Positions 18,246 to 27,782 of a stretch of 64,000 nt of DNA are shown here, one piece after another. Position 1 is the stretch's first letter. Each line of letters opens with the position of its first letter. Under the pieces are notes generated by a model. The model saw only the letters and a program-made list of their open reading frames with translations. It was not told the origin of the DNA and ran no database searches. The stretch comes from WTFY01 sp965205685 (GTDB lineage: Bacteria; Pseudomonadota; Gammaproteobacteria; UBA4575), in NCBI GenBank assembly GCA_965205685.1, contig OZ242174.1, positions 1 through 64,000 of the forward strand, written 5' to 3'. A program made the translations under genes and the position numbers.

Positions 18246-18378
18246 GGCGATACGGTATACTTGAGATTCAACGCTAGTGTAATTGTAGACCGGATACGCG
18301 GGTCATGCGTACTTTGTCCGCAATCGCCTGATGGCTGCGGATACTGACCGCACCGGCCCATCCAGACCTGGATTTAAC

Positions 18379-19524
18379 ATGTCAGATGGAACCCGTTTGG
18401 AGCTTGGCCTTGCGATGACCGGCGGCGGGGCCCGCGCCGCCTACCAGGTCGGTGTATTGCGGTATATCTGCAAGCATTTTGAGGACTTTCATCCACCCAT
18501 CCTGACCGGCGTATCGGCCGGGGCGCTCAATGCCGTGCACTTGGCCTCCCATCCGGGCAACTTTGCTGATGCGGTCGAGCACTTGGTCGACATCTGGACA
18601 GATTTGAATGCAGACAAGGTCTTTCGCACCGACAGCCGGTATTTCCTGGCCAACTTCATGCGCTGGGGGCTGAGCCTGGTACTCGGCGGACGGCGTATCG
18701 GCAAGGGTCGGCGAAGCCTGCTGGATAACGATCCGCTTCGCCGGCTCCTGGAGAGGAACCTAGGCACTCCTGCGGGCGAGCCCATCGCCGGCATCCAGGA
18801 GAACATCGAGCGCGGGCGGCTGCGCGTGCTTGGCATTACTGCCACGAACTACGGCACCGGGGTGTCCATTACCTGGGTCCAGGGGCACGTCGGTGAGCAC
18901 TGGCGACGACCGCGCCGGCGCAGCGAAAATGCGAACATCACCATCGAACATGTGATGGCCTCGACTGCCCTGCCGCTGATTTTTCCGGCCATCCAGATCA
19001 ACGACGGCTGGCATGGTGACGGTGGCATCCGCTCGATCGCCCCGTTGTCCCCAGCCATGCACCTAGGCGCCGAGCGCATCCTCGCCATCTCCACCCGCTT
19101 CCAGGACGCACACCTCGGTCCCGAGGAATCCATGATCCAGGGCTACGTGCCGGTCGCGCAGATCATCGGTATCCTGCTGGACTCGATGTTCCTCGACCTG
19201 CTCGATTACGATGCGGCCAACATGAGCCGCATTAACAACGTCTACGAGCAGCTCAGCGAAGCCTCGCGCGCGCAATACAAGAAGGTCCGCGTACTGGTGC
19301 TTCGCCCGAGCGAAGACATCGGCAAGCTGGCTGGCCACTACGAGATCAACCTGCCGCAGCCCTTCAGGTATTTCACGCGCGGCTTTGGCACCAAAGACAC
19401 GAAAAGCCCGGACTCATTGTCGCTGTTGATGTTTCAACCCGACTACCTGCGCTACCTGATCGAGCTCGGTGAGCGCGATGCAAGGCGCCACACCGATGAG
19501 ATCGAAGACTTCTTGCACACATGA
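18379..19524 (+). CDS. Patatin-like phospholipase family protein
   Basis: A 381-residue protein with the three patatin hallmarks: the glycine-rich oxyanion loop (TGGGARAAYQVGVL), the nucleophile elbow GVSAG, and the catalytic Asp in DGGIRS. Patatin proteins are Ser-Asp dyad lipid acyl hydrolases; the substrate is unknown. There is no signal peptide, so it is probably cytoplasmic or peripheral. I place the start at 18379 because the conserved region begins soon after; an in-frame ATG at 18331 would add 16 residues. Neither has a strong ribosome site. Confidence 0.85.
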   Translation: MSDGTRLELGLAMTGGGARAAYQVGVLRYICKHFEDFHPPILTGVSAGALNAVHLASHPGNFADAVEHLVDIWTDLNADKVFRTDSRYFLANFMRWGLSLVLGGRRIGKGRRSLLDNDPLRRLLERNLGTPAGEPIAGIQENIERGRLRVLGITATNYGTGVSITWVQGHVGEHWRRPRRRSENANITIEHVMASTALPLIFPAIQINDGWHGDGGIRSIAPLSPAMHLGAERILAISTRFQDAHLGPEESMIQGYVPVAQIIGILLDSMFLDLLDYDAANMSRINNVYEQLSEASRAQYKKVRVLVLRPSEDIGKLAGHYEINLPQPFRYFTRGFGTKDTKSPDSLSLLMFQPDYLRYLIELGERDARRHTDEIEDFLHT

Positions 19525-19533
19525 ACCCTGCAT

Positions 19534-19554
19534 TGGGTGCAGGGCTTGCACCCA
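19534..19554 (+). terminator. Hairpin just after the patatin-like gene
   Basis: A perfect 8-base-pair stem (TGGGTGCA / TGCACCCA) with a 5-base loop starts 10 bases after the stop codon. No T-run follows, so it is not a classical intrinsic terminator. It may stabilise the mRNA end or be a weak terminator. Confidence 0.35.
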
Positions 19555-19627
19555 CGCTCAACTGCGCTAAGCTTCGAGACCCCCCGTCAGGTATAAACAA
19601 ACCACGAAGGACTCAGTACACGGAACT

Positions 19628-20047
19628 ATGGCAAGCGAGCATGCAGACAGGCCCAAGGAACTGCTGGTGGTACAGATCAATGGTACGCCCATGCTCGAGT
19701 ACGACCGCGCCCAAGCGCTGAGCCCAAAGCAGCGCGCCTCGCTCATGATGCTTGACGAGAAGCTCGATGCCGGCATCTTCCTAAACGGCGAGTTCATCAC
19801 CTCACCGAGCGAGCAGGAGCGTGTGGAATTCATGGCCGGGCACCTAGTGTCGGCGCTGCTCGAGGACGAGGAGGGTATCGCTGCGGCAAGCTGTGCCTAT
19901 CTGGCCAAGGTGCTGCCCGAACTCAAGCAGGTGAAGGCTGGTGAAAAAGACGGGGTCGTATCGATCGAACTGATCTTCGATCGCGATTATCAGAAAGAGC
20001 TGCAAATGAAGTTCGTACCGCTCGACAAGCTACGCTCACGGCACTGA
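19628..20047 (+). CDS. Conserved-looking hypothetical protein of unknown function
   Basis: I do not recognise this 139-residue protein. It is mostly hydrophilic and acidic, with no signal peptide, membrane segment or cysteine pair. Residues about 13-24 (VVQINGTPMLEY) and a C-terminal block (VVSIELIFDRDYQ) look like beta strands around a helical, charged middle. The codon pattern matches its neighbours and the frame is intact, so I treat it as a real gene. It lies on the plus strand and converges with rho, whose stop is 6 bases away. It could be co-transcribed with the lipase gene 103 bases upstream. Confidence 0.6.
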   Translation: MASEHADRPKELLVVQINGTPMLEYDRAQALSPKQRASLMMLDEKLDAGIFLNGEFITSPSEQERVEFMAGHLVSALLEDEEGIAAASCAYLAKVLPELKQVKAGEKDGVVSIELIFDRDYQKELQMKFVPLDKLRSRH

Positions 20048-20053
20048 GCCAGC

Positions 20054-21310
<1,257 letters not shown>

Positions 21311-21525
21311 AGTCGTTCACACTCGTCGTGTTCAAAGTTTGCAGTGAGTTGTGCACGGTCGGGCAATGCCCTCAGGACCATACGGAAAAATGTCGTTTGC
21401 ACCGGGATACAGCGTCGGCTGTATTCAGGGGGTTCAGATGTGACTGGCCTGTATCGTCGTGTACTGTGTTTTTAAGTTTTTGAAATCTGATAGCGGTTGC
21501 CAGAGACCGTGGGTATTATTTTTCT
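21311..21525 (-). promoter_or_regulatory. rho leader and trxA-rho spacer
   Basis: This 215-base stretch has no reading frame of note. In E. coli the corresponding leader holds the rho promoter and the site for Rho autoregulation. I see no clear intrinsic terminator after trxA and cannot place a promoter confidently, so its role is inferred from synteny. Confidence 0.4.
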
Positions 21526-21852
21526 CTAGAGGCTCTGGTCAATGAATGCAGTTAACTGTGATTTTGAAAGGGCGCCGACCTTGGTCGCCTCGGCACTGCC
21601 GTTTTTGAAAATCATCAGTGTCGGAATTCCGCGCACCCCGTACTTCGGGGGCGTGTCCGGGTTGTCGTCCACGTTGAGCTTGGCGACTTTCAGCTTGCCC
21701 TGGTATTCCACGGCGATCTCATCGAGGATCGGAGCCACCATTTTGCACGGGCCGCACCACTGTGCCCAGTAGTCCACCAGCACCGGCTGTTCGGACTGCA
21801 GCACTTCCTGTTCAAATGTACTGTCCGTTATGTGACTGATCGCTTCACTCAC
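21526..21852 (-). CDS. trxA: Thioredoxin 1
   Basis: A 108-residue cytoplasmic disulfide reductase with the active site WCGPC (Cys33 and Cys36) and the cis-Pro segment GIPTL. The GTG start at 21852 gives a standard-length thioredoxin beginning SEAISHITD and has AGGGAG about 10 bases upstream. The frame is open up to 21963, but the extra residues do not resemble thioredoxin. It precedes rho on the same strand. Confidence 0.96.
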   Translation of the reverse strand: MSEAISHITDSTFEQEVLQSEQPVLVDYWAQWCGPCKMVAPILDEIAVEYQGKLKVAKLNVDDNPDTPPKYGVRGIPTLMIFKNGSAEATKVGALSKSQLTAFIDQSL

Positions 21853-22045
21853 TCGACTGTTTCTCCCTATCCGAAATAATAAAGTGATGTTCGTGAAAGC
21901 ATGCGCTCGAAACGGCGCACTCGGGATCTTGCAGACACTGCCTGCACCTCTAATTTTATGCATTCCTGACAGGATTACAAGCCCAGACCCTCAATCCGTC
22001 ACAACAACGGGGTTGGCAAGCGGTGTGAGGGCAGCCGAGCGTCCG

Positions 22046-22720
22046 CTAGATTTCTGTCACCGCCTCAGATGGCCAGTCCAGTTCGTCCTCGTCGACATGA
22101 TGGGTTTCTTTCAGGGCCAAGCAGATCCATTCGCGGATGGAGGGGCACTTGTCCATGGTGCGGCAATAGTCCGTGGCCGTTTCATCGAGCTCCACCTCAA
22201 CACTTCGAAAGCGCATGATCGCCGGGGCAGACAGGGTATCCGCAACCGTGGGTTTTCCGAACAACCAGGGCCCGCCCTTGCCGAAGTTCTCCCGGCAGTA
22301 GCGCCACAGGTCCTGAATCCGGCGCAGGTCGGCAAGTGCCTCTTCACTGAGGGTGTAGCCGGGGAACCGCTTGCGCAGGTTCATGGGGGCCTCGGTGCGC
22401 AGGGCCTCGAAGCTGGAATGAAATTCCGCACACACGGAGCGTGCCACCGCACGGGCCTTGCGGTCCTTAGGCCAGGCGTGCGACTCGGGAAAGCGCTCCC
22501 CCAGGTATTCCAGGATGGCCAGCGAATCCCATACCTCAGTGTCCCCGTCGAGCAAGACCGGCACCTTGTCGCCGGAAAATCGTTTCGAGAGCACCTGGTT
22601 CAGCTTGTCGCTATTCAGGTCGTAGCACTTCACCTCTACCGGCAGCTCGTGGCGGTGCACGAACAGCCAGGCGCACATCGACCAGGTGGAATAGTTGTAG
22701 TTACCAATGATCAGTTTCAT
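22046..22720 (-). CDS. Glutathione S-transferase family protein
   Basis: A 224-residue protein with an N-terminal thioredoxin-like domain (KLIIGNYNYSTWSMCAWLFV; glutathione-contact segment KVPVLLDGDTEVWDSLAILEYL) and a helical C-terminal half. The NYxxSxWS start is typical of one GST subgroup. The substrate cannot be read from sequence. The ATG at 22720 was chosen over the upstream frame (to 22786) because the beta-1 strand begins right there. Confidence 0.85.
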   Translation of the reverse strand: MKLIIGNYNYSTWSMCAWLFVHRHELPVEVKCYDLNSDKLNQVLSKRFSGDKVPVLLDGDTEVWDSLAILEYLGERFPESHAWPKDRKARAVARSVCAEFHSSFEALRTEAPMNLRKRFPGYTLSEEALADLRRIQDLWRYCRENFGKGGPWLFGKPTVADTLSAPAIMRFRSVEVELDETATDYCRTMDKCPSIREWICLALKETHHVDEDELDWPSEAVTEI

Positions 22721-22910
22721 AAAGGGATGCAACCTAGTACAGGAGTTCAGTCGGGGCACGGAGTGTACCCGGTTCAGGCCGATCAATCACGACCTAAACA
22801 ATTTTTTTTGAAACCTTGCTTCCGGCCCGGCTACAAGATAAGGAATGCCGCCTAAAAATTATCTATAGTGGTGCTCCATCATCAAAGAAATCGCAAGGAG
22901 CTGTTCTCAC

Positions 22911-23219
22911 ATGCTTGAACTCAGACCAAACTGTGAAGTGTGCGATAAGGACCTGCCGCCTGCCTCATCCGAGGCCCGTATTTGCTCCTATGAATGCACA
23001 TACTGCAATGACTGTGCAGACCAGGTGCTCCACAACGTATGCCCCAACTGCGGTGGCGGACTCGTGCCTCGCCCGATCCGACCCAGCATGGCGCGAAGAA
23101 GTGGAGTCAGCCTTGTGCATCAGCCGGCATCCACCCGTCGTGTCCATTCCAAGTACAGTGCCCAAGAGATACGAGACTTCATTGACAGAACCAAGGATGT
23201 CCGCCCTGAGGACCGCTAG
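22911..23219 (+). CDS. DUF1272 cysteine-rich small protein
   Basis: A 102-residue protein whose first 60 residues carry four paired cysteine motifs: CEVC, CSYEC/CTYC, CNDC and CPNC. This matches the DUF1272 pattern of a small zinc-binding domain, starting MLELRPNCE. The C-terminal 40 residues are basic and less conserved. AAGGAG precedes the ATG at good distance. Function is unknown; zinc binding is inferred from the cysteine layout. It lies upstream of the TetR-regulated pair but is separated from it by that pair's promoter. Confidence 0.8.
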   Translation: MLELRPNCEVCDKDLPPASSEARICSYECTYCNDCADQVLHNVCPNCGGGLVPRPIRPSMARRSGVSLVHQPASTRRVHSKYSAQEIRDFIDRTKDVRPEDR

Positions 23220-23256
23220 CCAGTAGAACCGGGAGACCATGCAGAGGCAGTATCCC

Positions 23257-23301
23257 TTGTAATTTGTACTAATCGGTATATATTGTACTTATTAGTACAA
23301 A
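23257..23301 (+). promoter_or_regulatory. Promoter with overlapping palindromic operator, probably for the TetR repressor
   Basis: A sigma-70-like pair is visible: TTGTAA (23257-23262) and TATATT (23279-23284), 16 bases apart. Overlapping it is an 11-base perfect inverted repeat, TTTGTACTAAT (23263-23273) and ATTAGTACAAA (23291-23301). The right part is itself a palindrome, TTGTACTTATTAGTACAA (23283-23300), and the left part holds a degenerate second copy. The layout suggests two tandem repressor sites covering the -10 element. The tetR gene two positions downstream is the obvious candidate regulator. Confidence 0.75.
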
Positions 23302-23316
23302 CACAGGAGAGATATC

Positions 23317-23787
23317 ATGTCAGAAGAACGCCCCCCCTTTCCGCCGTTTACGTATGAAGAAGCCGTACAGAAAGTGCGAATGGCTGAGAATGCCTGGAAC
23401 CTTCGCGATCCGGTGAAGATCTCTCAGGCCTATTCAAAAGACAGCCGTTGGCGCAATCGTGCCGAGTTCTTCCAGGGCCGTGAGGCGATCGTTGAGTTTT
23501 TGACACGCAAGTGGGCGCGCGAACTCGACTACCACCTGATCAAGGAAATCTGGACTCACCAGGACAATCGCATTGCGGTTCGCTTCCAATATGAGTATCG
23601 CGATGATTCCGACAACTGGTTCCGTGCACACGGCAATGAAAACTGGGAATTCAATGACCAGGGCCTGATGCAACGGCGGGAAGCCAGCATCAATGATGTG
23701 CCAATCCGGAAATCGGACCGCAAGTTTCTCTGGGGAGAAGGGCCTCGTCCCGACGACTACCCCGGCTTGACCGAACTCGGGCTGTAG
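23317..23787 (+). CDS. DUF1348 / NTF2-like (SnoaL-fold) family protein
   Basis: A 156-residue protein with the DUF1348 pattern: FTYEEAVQKVRMAENAWN near the start, then YSKDSRWRNRAEFFQGREAIVEFL, and RRFQ-like strands with WEFNDQGLMQRREASIND. The family has an NTF2-like cone fold; no reaction is established. The gene starts 16 bases after the palindromic operator with GGAGAG before the ATG, and tetR starts 4 bases after its stop. It is therefore the target gene of an autoregulated TetR operon, in a context usual for stress or xenobiotic response. Confidence 0.82.
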   Translation: MSEERPPFPPFTYEEAVQKVRMAENAWNLRDPVKISQAYSKDSRWRNRAEFFQGREAIVEFLTRKWARELDYHLIKEIWTHQDNRIAVRFQYEYRDDSDNWFRAHGNENWEFNDQGLMQRREASINDVPIRKSDRKFLWGEGPRPDDYPGLTELGL

Positions 23788-23791
23788 GCGC

Positions 23792-24358
23792 ATGCCTCGG
23801 GAAGTGGCCGAGCGCCGTGATGCAATCGATGCAGTAGCCGAAGTCTTCCGGGAGCACGGCTATGCCGGCAGCTCATTGACTGCCATCACGCAGCAGACCG
23901 GCCTTGGCAAGGGCAGCCTGTACCATTTTTTCCCGAACGGCAAACAGGAGATGGCCGAAGCTGTGCTGGAGGATGTGAGTGCCTGGTTCGAGGAACACGT
24001 ATTTTTGGCCCTGCGAGATTCCGAGGCGCCGGCCCGCGGGATCGAGCACATGTTTGAAGCCGTTGACCGGTATTTTCACTCCGGGGAGCGCATCTGCCTG
24101 CTTGGTGCCTTCGCGTTAGGAGATAGCCGAGAGCTGTTCGAGAGGGTGATCCACCGGTATTTCAGTTCTTGGACCGAGGCCCTGGCCGAGGCCCTGCTGC
24201 GTACCGGTTTTACAGCGCCCAAGGCGGCAGAGATGGCTGAGGAAGTAGTCGTCGGTATCCAGGGAGCACTGGTGCTGGCCCGCTCACGTCAGGACCCGCA
24301 GGTGTTTACCCGCACCTTGCAACGCCTGAGAAGACGCATCCCGACCATCCAGCCGTAA
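23792..24358 (+). CDS. TetR/AcrR family transcriptional regulator
   Basis: A 188-residue repressor. Residues about 8-55 form the TetR helix-turn-helix (AVAEVFREHGYAGSSLTAITQQTGLGKGSLYHFFPNGKQEM in two blocks), and the GSLYHFF recognition helix is typical of the LmrA/YxaF subgroup. The C-terminal domain should bind an unknown ligand. It overlaps no gene but starts 4 bases after the DUF1348 gene, so both come from one promoter with an operator-like palindrome at 23263-23301, implying autoregulation. Confidence 0.9.
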   Translation: MPREVAERRDAIDAVAEVFREHGYAGSSLTAITQQTGLGKGSLYHFFPNGKQEMAEAVLEDVSAWFEEHVFLALRDSEAPARGIEHMFEAVDRYFHSGERICLLGAFALGDSRELFERVIHRYFSSWTEALAEALLRTGFTAPKAAEMAEEVVVGIQGALVLARSRQDPQVFTRTLQRLRRRIPTIQP

Positions 24359-24382
24359 CCCGATTGCGTGGCTGGTCCGAAC

Positions 24383-25291
24383 CTAAAAATGATGCCGCAG
24401 CCCCAGCGTCAGGCCCCAGTAGCTTTGCCTTCGCGTTGAGATACCGTACTGCACCGGCGCCCCGCCCGGGGCGACCGTGGAAGCATGCCCGCGCAGGCTG
24501 GCCCAGGGGTGGCCGTCATCGCGAAAGTCCCCCAGCGTGCTCCCATAGCGGAGCTTGACACTCAGTACCATGTGTTCGGCAAGGGTACGGTCCATACCCG
24601 CCATCAGCTGGTAGCTCCACAACCAGTCCGACAGGGTCTTGTCCGCAATGGAGGACTGGTTGGCGGCTGCAGGGTGGCGCGGCGGGTCCAGGGCCAGCAG
24701 GGCAGCTTCGTCGCGCCGGGTGGAGATCGCCGAGTAGTCGATCTCAATACGTGAAAGCCCAATGCCGGCACCCATGTACGGAAACCAGGAAGCAAGCAGC
24801 GGTTGCTCGAAGTCATAGTAGAGGTTGGCAAACAGGCTGTCCGACATCAGCCGGTCAATTTCCTCATCGCGCACGGAAAACTCCTTTTGCTTGGGATCTC
24901 CCGGCACGAACAGGCTGACCTTTTCACCCTCGTGTCGACGATGCTGGTACTCGGCCTCGATTCGAAGCGAACCCAGGCCTGCATAACCGATCTGGACGCT
25001 TGCCAGCCAGCCAGTATCTGGGTCAAATTGGCTGGTGCTTGCAGGAAGGGTGCGGGGCTGACACTGATCGGCTGGCAGAGGTAGATTTAGCCCACCGACC
25101 TCGACCGCAGGCAACCACTGGTCGCAGTTGGTCGGAATCCCGACATTGGTGCGGGTGGATTTAATCGATCGCGACTCTGCGGCCCCGAGTTCAATGCCCG
25201 CGTAGAATCCTCGTCGGGTATCTTGTGCAGCGGCAACCAGGGTTGCTGTAAACAGCACGGCAACTGCAAAACCGGAGAATATGTAACGCAT
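24383..25291 (-). CDS. Outer-membrane beta-barrel protein
   Basis: A 302-residue protein with a Sec signal peptide (hydrophobic FAVAVLFTATLVAAA, cut near AAA-QDT), alternating amphipathic strands (GFYAGIELGAAES, SLRIEAEYQHRR, MVLSVKLRYGS), and a terminal LTLGLRHHF ending in Phe, the usual barrel C-terminus. It probably forms an 8- to 12-stranded OmpW/OmpA-like barrel. Two Cys residues (in TNCDQ and ADQCQ) could form an extracellular-loop disulfide. Ligand and function are unknown. It lies downstream of the tRNA-Phe gene on the same strand. Confidence 0.78.
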   Translation of the reverse strand: MRYIFSGFAVAVLFTATLVAAAQDTRRGFYAGIELGAAESRSIKSTRTNVGIPTNCDQWLPAVEVGGLNLPLPADQCQPRTLPASTSQFDPDTGWLASVQIGYAGLGSLRIEAEYQHRRHEGEKVSLFVPGDPKQKEFSVRDEEIDRLMSDSLFANLYYDFEQPLLASWFPYMGAGIGLSRIEIDYSAISTRRDEAALLALDPPRHPAAANQSSIADKTLSDWLWSYQLMAGMDRTLAEHMVLSVKLRYGSTLGDFRDDGHPWASLRGHASTVAPGGAPVQYGISTRRQSYWGLTLGLRHHF

Positions 25292-25377
25292 AGGCCTTAT
25301 TTTGTCTAAGAAGGTTTATCAAGTGCACTCAGCAAATGGAATTATATAAGTGTTTCCCATCGAGAGGGTTCTTGTGA

Positions 25378-25453
25378 TGGTGGCCAGGGGCGGAATCGAA
25401 CCACCGACACGAGGATTTTCAGTCCACTGCTCTACCGACTGAGCTACCTGGCC
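25378..25453 (-). tRNA. tRNA-Phe (anticodon GAA)
   Basis: A 76-nucleotide cloverleaf with encoded CCA. The acceptor stem pairs GGCCAGG with CCTGGCC. The D-arm reads AGCTCAGTCGGTAGAGC, the anticodon loop CTGAAAA gives GAA, and the T-arm contains GGTTCGATTCC. The layout closely resembles E. coli tRNA-Phe. No integrase gene or att repeat is seen next to it. Confidence 0.97.
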
Positions 25454-25526
25454 AGGACTGGAGAGTTTGTTACAAAGCTGTGGTGTAAGGAGGCTTCCAA
25501 TAGTAAGGATATTGTGCTGGCTATTA

Positions 25527-25799
25527 CTAGCTGTCCGGCGCCACAAATTCCTTGGGCTTAGCCGACCCTTCACCAAAAAAGAATTTTTCCATTTCCTCTT
25601 CTAGAAATTTGCGTGCCTTGGGATCAACTGGGGTCAACCTGTACTCATTCATCAGCATGGTCTGATGACTCACCCACTGCTGCCACCCCTCCTTGGATAC
25701 ATTGTCATATATTTTTTGCCCCAGTTCTCCAGGATATGGCATGTATTCGAGTCCTTCCGCTTCTTTATGGAGCTTTACACATTGGACCATGCGTGCCAT
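25527..25799 (-). CDS. yggX: Probable Fe(2+)-trafficking protein
   Basis: A 90-residue protein matching YggX throughout: MARMVQCVKLHKEAEGL with the conserved Cys7, YPGELGQKIYDNVSKEGW, MLMNEYRLTPVDPKARKFL, and a C-terminal helix. YggX protects Fe-S clusters and helps iron handling under oxidative stress. It lies 16 bases after mutY, which encodes an Fe-S glycosylase; the mutY-yggX pair is conserved in gammaproteobacteria. Confidence 0.97.
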   Translation of the reverse strand: MARMVQCVKLHKEAEGLEYMPYPGELGQKIYDNVSKEGWQQWVSHQTMLMNEYRLTPVDPKARKFLEEEMEKFFFGEGSAKPKEFVAPDS

Positions 25800-25815
25800 G
25801 ACAGTTTTCCTTTGT

Positions 25816-26859
25816 TCATCCTATTACTTGTTGCAAGGCCTTGCTGACGGGGGCTGCCAGACCAATCTTTTCACCGGTGGCTTTATACCAAACCCCGACA
25901 TCATCTTCCATTACACCAATGGGGTTGTGATCTATCTGCACCACCGTAGGGTGCATGTAAAGTCGAAAGTGTGAGAAGGTGTGAGTAATCACAGGCAATG
26001 TCCTTGTTACCAAGTTGTCTGTCTTGTATATCTTATCCAGCCACTTCTGCACATCTACTTCTTTCTCGAATTCCGGAAAACTGTAGAGTCCGCCCCAGAT
26101 CCCTGCTGAAGGACGTTTTTCCAGCCACACGGCATTGTCCTTGTTCTGAACCATCACGACGTGCACGTCCCGTTTCGGCAGATCACGGGACGGACGGGGC
26201 ACAGGCAACTCATGTTGGCGACCTTTTCCGGATGCGATGCAACTTTCGCGAACCGGGCACAGCAGGCAGGCGGGTCGTGTACGGGTGCACAGTGTGGCAC
26301 CAAGATCCATCATGGCCTGTGTATAGTCCGCAAGACGATGTTGTGGCAGCAGTGACTCCGCATGGGCCCAAAGCTGCTTCTCCACCTTGGCCTCGCCCGG
26401 CCACCCTTCCACCGCAAAATATCTTGCAAGCACGCGCTTGACATTCCCATCCAGTATGGCGTGACGCTGGCCAAAGCCCAGGGCCAGGATCGCAGCAGCG
26501 GTGGACCGCCCCACGCCCGGCAGGGCGTTCACTGCGGCCATGTCTTCAGGAAACCTTCCTTGGTTCTGTTTGCAAAGTTCTCGTGCAGCTTCGTGCATGT
26601 TGCGTGCACGCGCGTAGTACCCCAAGCCTGTCCAGTAATGCAGCACCTCATCTACCCCTGCAGCGGCCAGTTCCTGTACATTCGGAAAGCGTCGCATGAA
26701 TTTTTCATAGTACGGGATTACTGTATCCACGCGCGTCTGCTGCAGCATGATTTCCGATACCCAGATTCGGTATGGATCGCGATCACGTTGCCAAGGCAAA
26801 TCTTTGCGGCCATGCTGATCAAACCAGGTCAGAACCCGGTCGCTGAAATCGCTGCTCAT
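25816..26859 (-). CDS. mutY: Adenine DNA glycosylase
   Basis: A 347-residue base-excision enzyme removing adenine mispaired with 8-oxoguanine. It has the MutY start (WFDQHGRKDLPWQ), the helix-hairpin-helix LPGVGRSTAAAIL followed by the catalytic Asp in AILDGNVKRVLAR, and the [4Fe-4S] cysteines in CTRTRPACLLCPVRESC. A NUDIX-like C-terminal domain for 8-oxoG recognition follows (WLEKRPSAGIWGGLYSFPEF). Length is normal. It forms an operon with yggX. Confidence 0.97.
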   Translation of the reverse strand: MSSDFSDRVLTWFDQHGRKDLPWQRDRDPYRIWVSEIMLQQTRVDTVIPYYEKFMRRFPNVQELAAAGVDEVLHYWTGLGYYARARNMHEAARELCKQNQGRFPEDMAAVNALPGVGRSTAAAILALGFGQRHAILDGNVKRVLARYFAVEGWPGEAKVEKQLWAHAESLLPQHRLADYTQAMMDLGATLCTRTRPACLLCPVRESCIASGKGRQHELPVPRPSRDLPKRDVHVVMVQNKDNAVWLEKRPSAGIWGGLYSFPEFEKEVDVQKWLDKIYKTDNLVTRTLPVITHTFSHFRLYMHPTVVQIDHNPIGVMEDDVGVWYKATGEKIGLAAPVSKALQQVIG

Positions 26860-26931
26860 GACTGCATGCCGAGGCTGCCTAGGTAGGTCACATACTGCAT
26901 GGGCTCACGCCCGGAGTCCCCCAAGGCAACA

Positions 26932-27414
26932 TCACCGCCCGTCACGTTCCCACAGCCCGGATTTGCCACCGGATTTCATGACCAGTCCGATAGCCTGCAT
27001 GATCATGCCTCGGTCCTTGGCCTTGCACATGTCATAGATGGTCAGTAACGCAATCTGTACGGCAGTGAGGGCTTCCATCTCTGCGCCTGTTTGACCCAGC
27101 GTTTCCACGGTGGCCTTGCAGTACACGGCTGGCGTGGCTTCCTCGACGACGAACTCAATTTGTACCGAGGTCAGTGGAATTGAATGGCACAATGGAACCA
27201 GATCCGGGGTTTTTTTTGCGCCTGTTATGCCAGCAATCCGCGCAATACCCAACACATCACCCTTCGTATGGCCGCCACTTTGTATATGCTGCAATGTTTC
27301 TGCTCGCATGCAAATCCGCCCATCTGCAACCGCAACGCGACGGGTAACGGATTTTTCACCAATATTGACCATGTGCGCCTCTCCAGCCGCATTGAAATGT
27401 GTAAGTTTATTCAC
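26932..27414 (-). CDS. moaC: Cyclic pyranopterin monophosphate synthase
   Basis: A 160-residue enzyme of molybdenum cofactor synthesis, acting after MoaA. Conserved parts are LTHFNAAGEAHMVNI, the LCHSIPLTS active-site loop, and the METLTAV-like segment MEALTAVQIALLTIYDMCK. The GTG start at 27414 has GGAG upstream and gives the standard N-terminus. moaD is divergent, 88 bases away; moaA, moaB and moaE are not in the window. Confidence 0.95.
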   Translation of the reverse strand: MNKLTHFNAAGEAHMVNIGEKSVTRRVAVADGRICMRAETLQHIQSGGHTKGDVLGIARIAGITGAKKTPDLVPLCHSIPLTSVQIEFVVEEATPAVYCKATVETLGQTGAEMEALTAVQIALLTIYDMCKAKDRGMIMQAIGLVMKSGGKSGLWERDGR

Positions 27415-27502
27415 CTCATCGACTCCATGTTGCCAAGACAGTAATGGTACTATTCAGTGCACACCTTTTTCCGCATTGTCGATCAAATACCGAAATACAG
27501 CA

Positions 27503-27736
27503 ATGTCCGTCCATGTAAAGTATTTTGCCAGTCTGCGGGAAACGATTGGACGTTCAAGTGATGAGATCTCGATCACCGGACCCGCCACCGTAGAACAAAT
27601 CTGGCAGCAGACGACGAGCGGCATGCAGCGGCCCGAGCGGGTACTGGTCGCCATCAACCAGGAGTATGCGGACTTCGCACAGGTAGTCAACGACGGCGAC
27701 GAGGTTGCCTTCTTTCCTCCAGTGACTGGAGGATAG
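27503..27736 (+). CDS. moaD: Molybdopterin synthase small subunit
   Basis: A 77-residue ubiquitin-fold sulfur carrier ending in the required Gly-Gly (FFPPVTGG). The N-terminus reads VKYFASLRE, a MoaD hallmark, and VAINQEYADFAQVVNDGDEVAF is the usual late segment. The frame is open far upstream (from 27110), but that part runs through moaC; the ATG at 27503 gives the right length. MoaE, its partner, is not adjacent, which is unusual, as moaD and moaE are often paired. Confidence 0.93.
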   Translation: MSVHVKYFASLRETIGRSSDEISITGPATVEQIWQQTTSGMQRPERVLVAINQEYADFAQVVNDGDEVAFFPPVTGG

Positions 27737-27782
27737 ATTGCACAGTGCTTGCCTGTGCTCCGGGGGTTTACTGTCTCGACCG

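Noticed and set aside
15546..18347. A 933-codon open frame antisense to aceE
   Set aside because: It mirrors aceE in a high-G+C region, where antisense frames stay open by codon bias; it shows no domain and no ribosome site.
25378..25453. Genomic island boundary at tRNA-Phe
   Set aside because: No integrase, att-like repeat of the tRNA 3' end, or mobile gene on either side; both flanks carry core genes.
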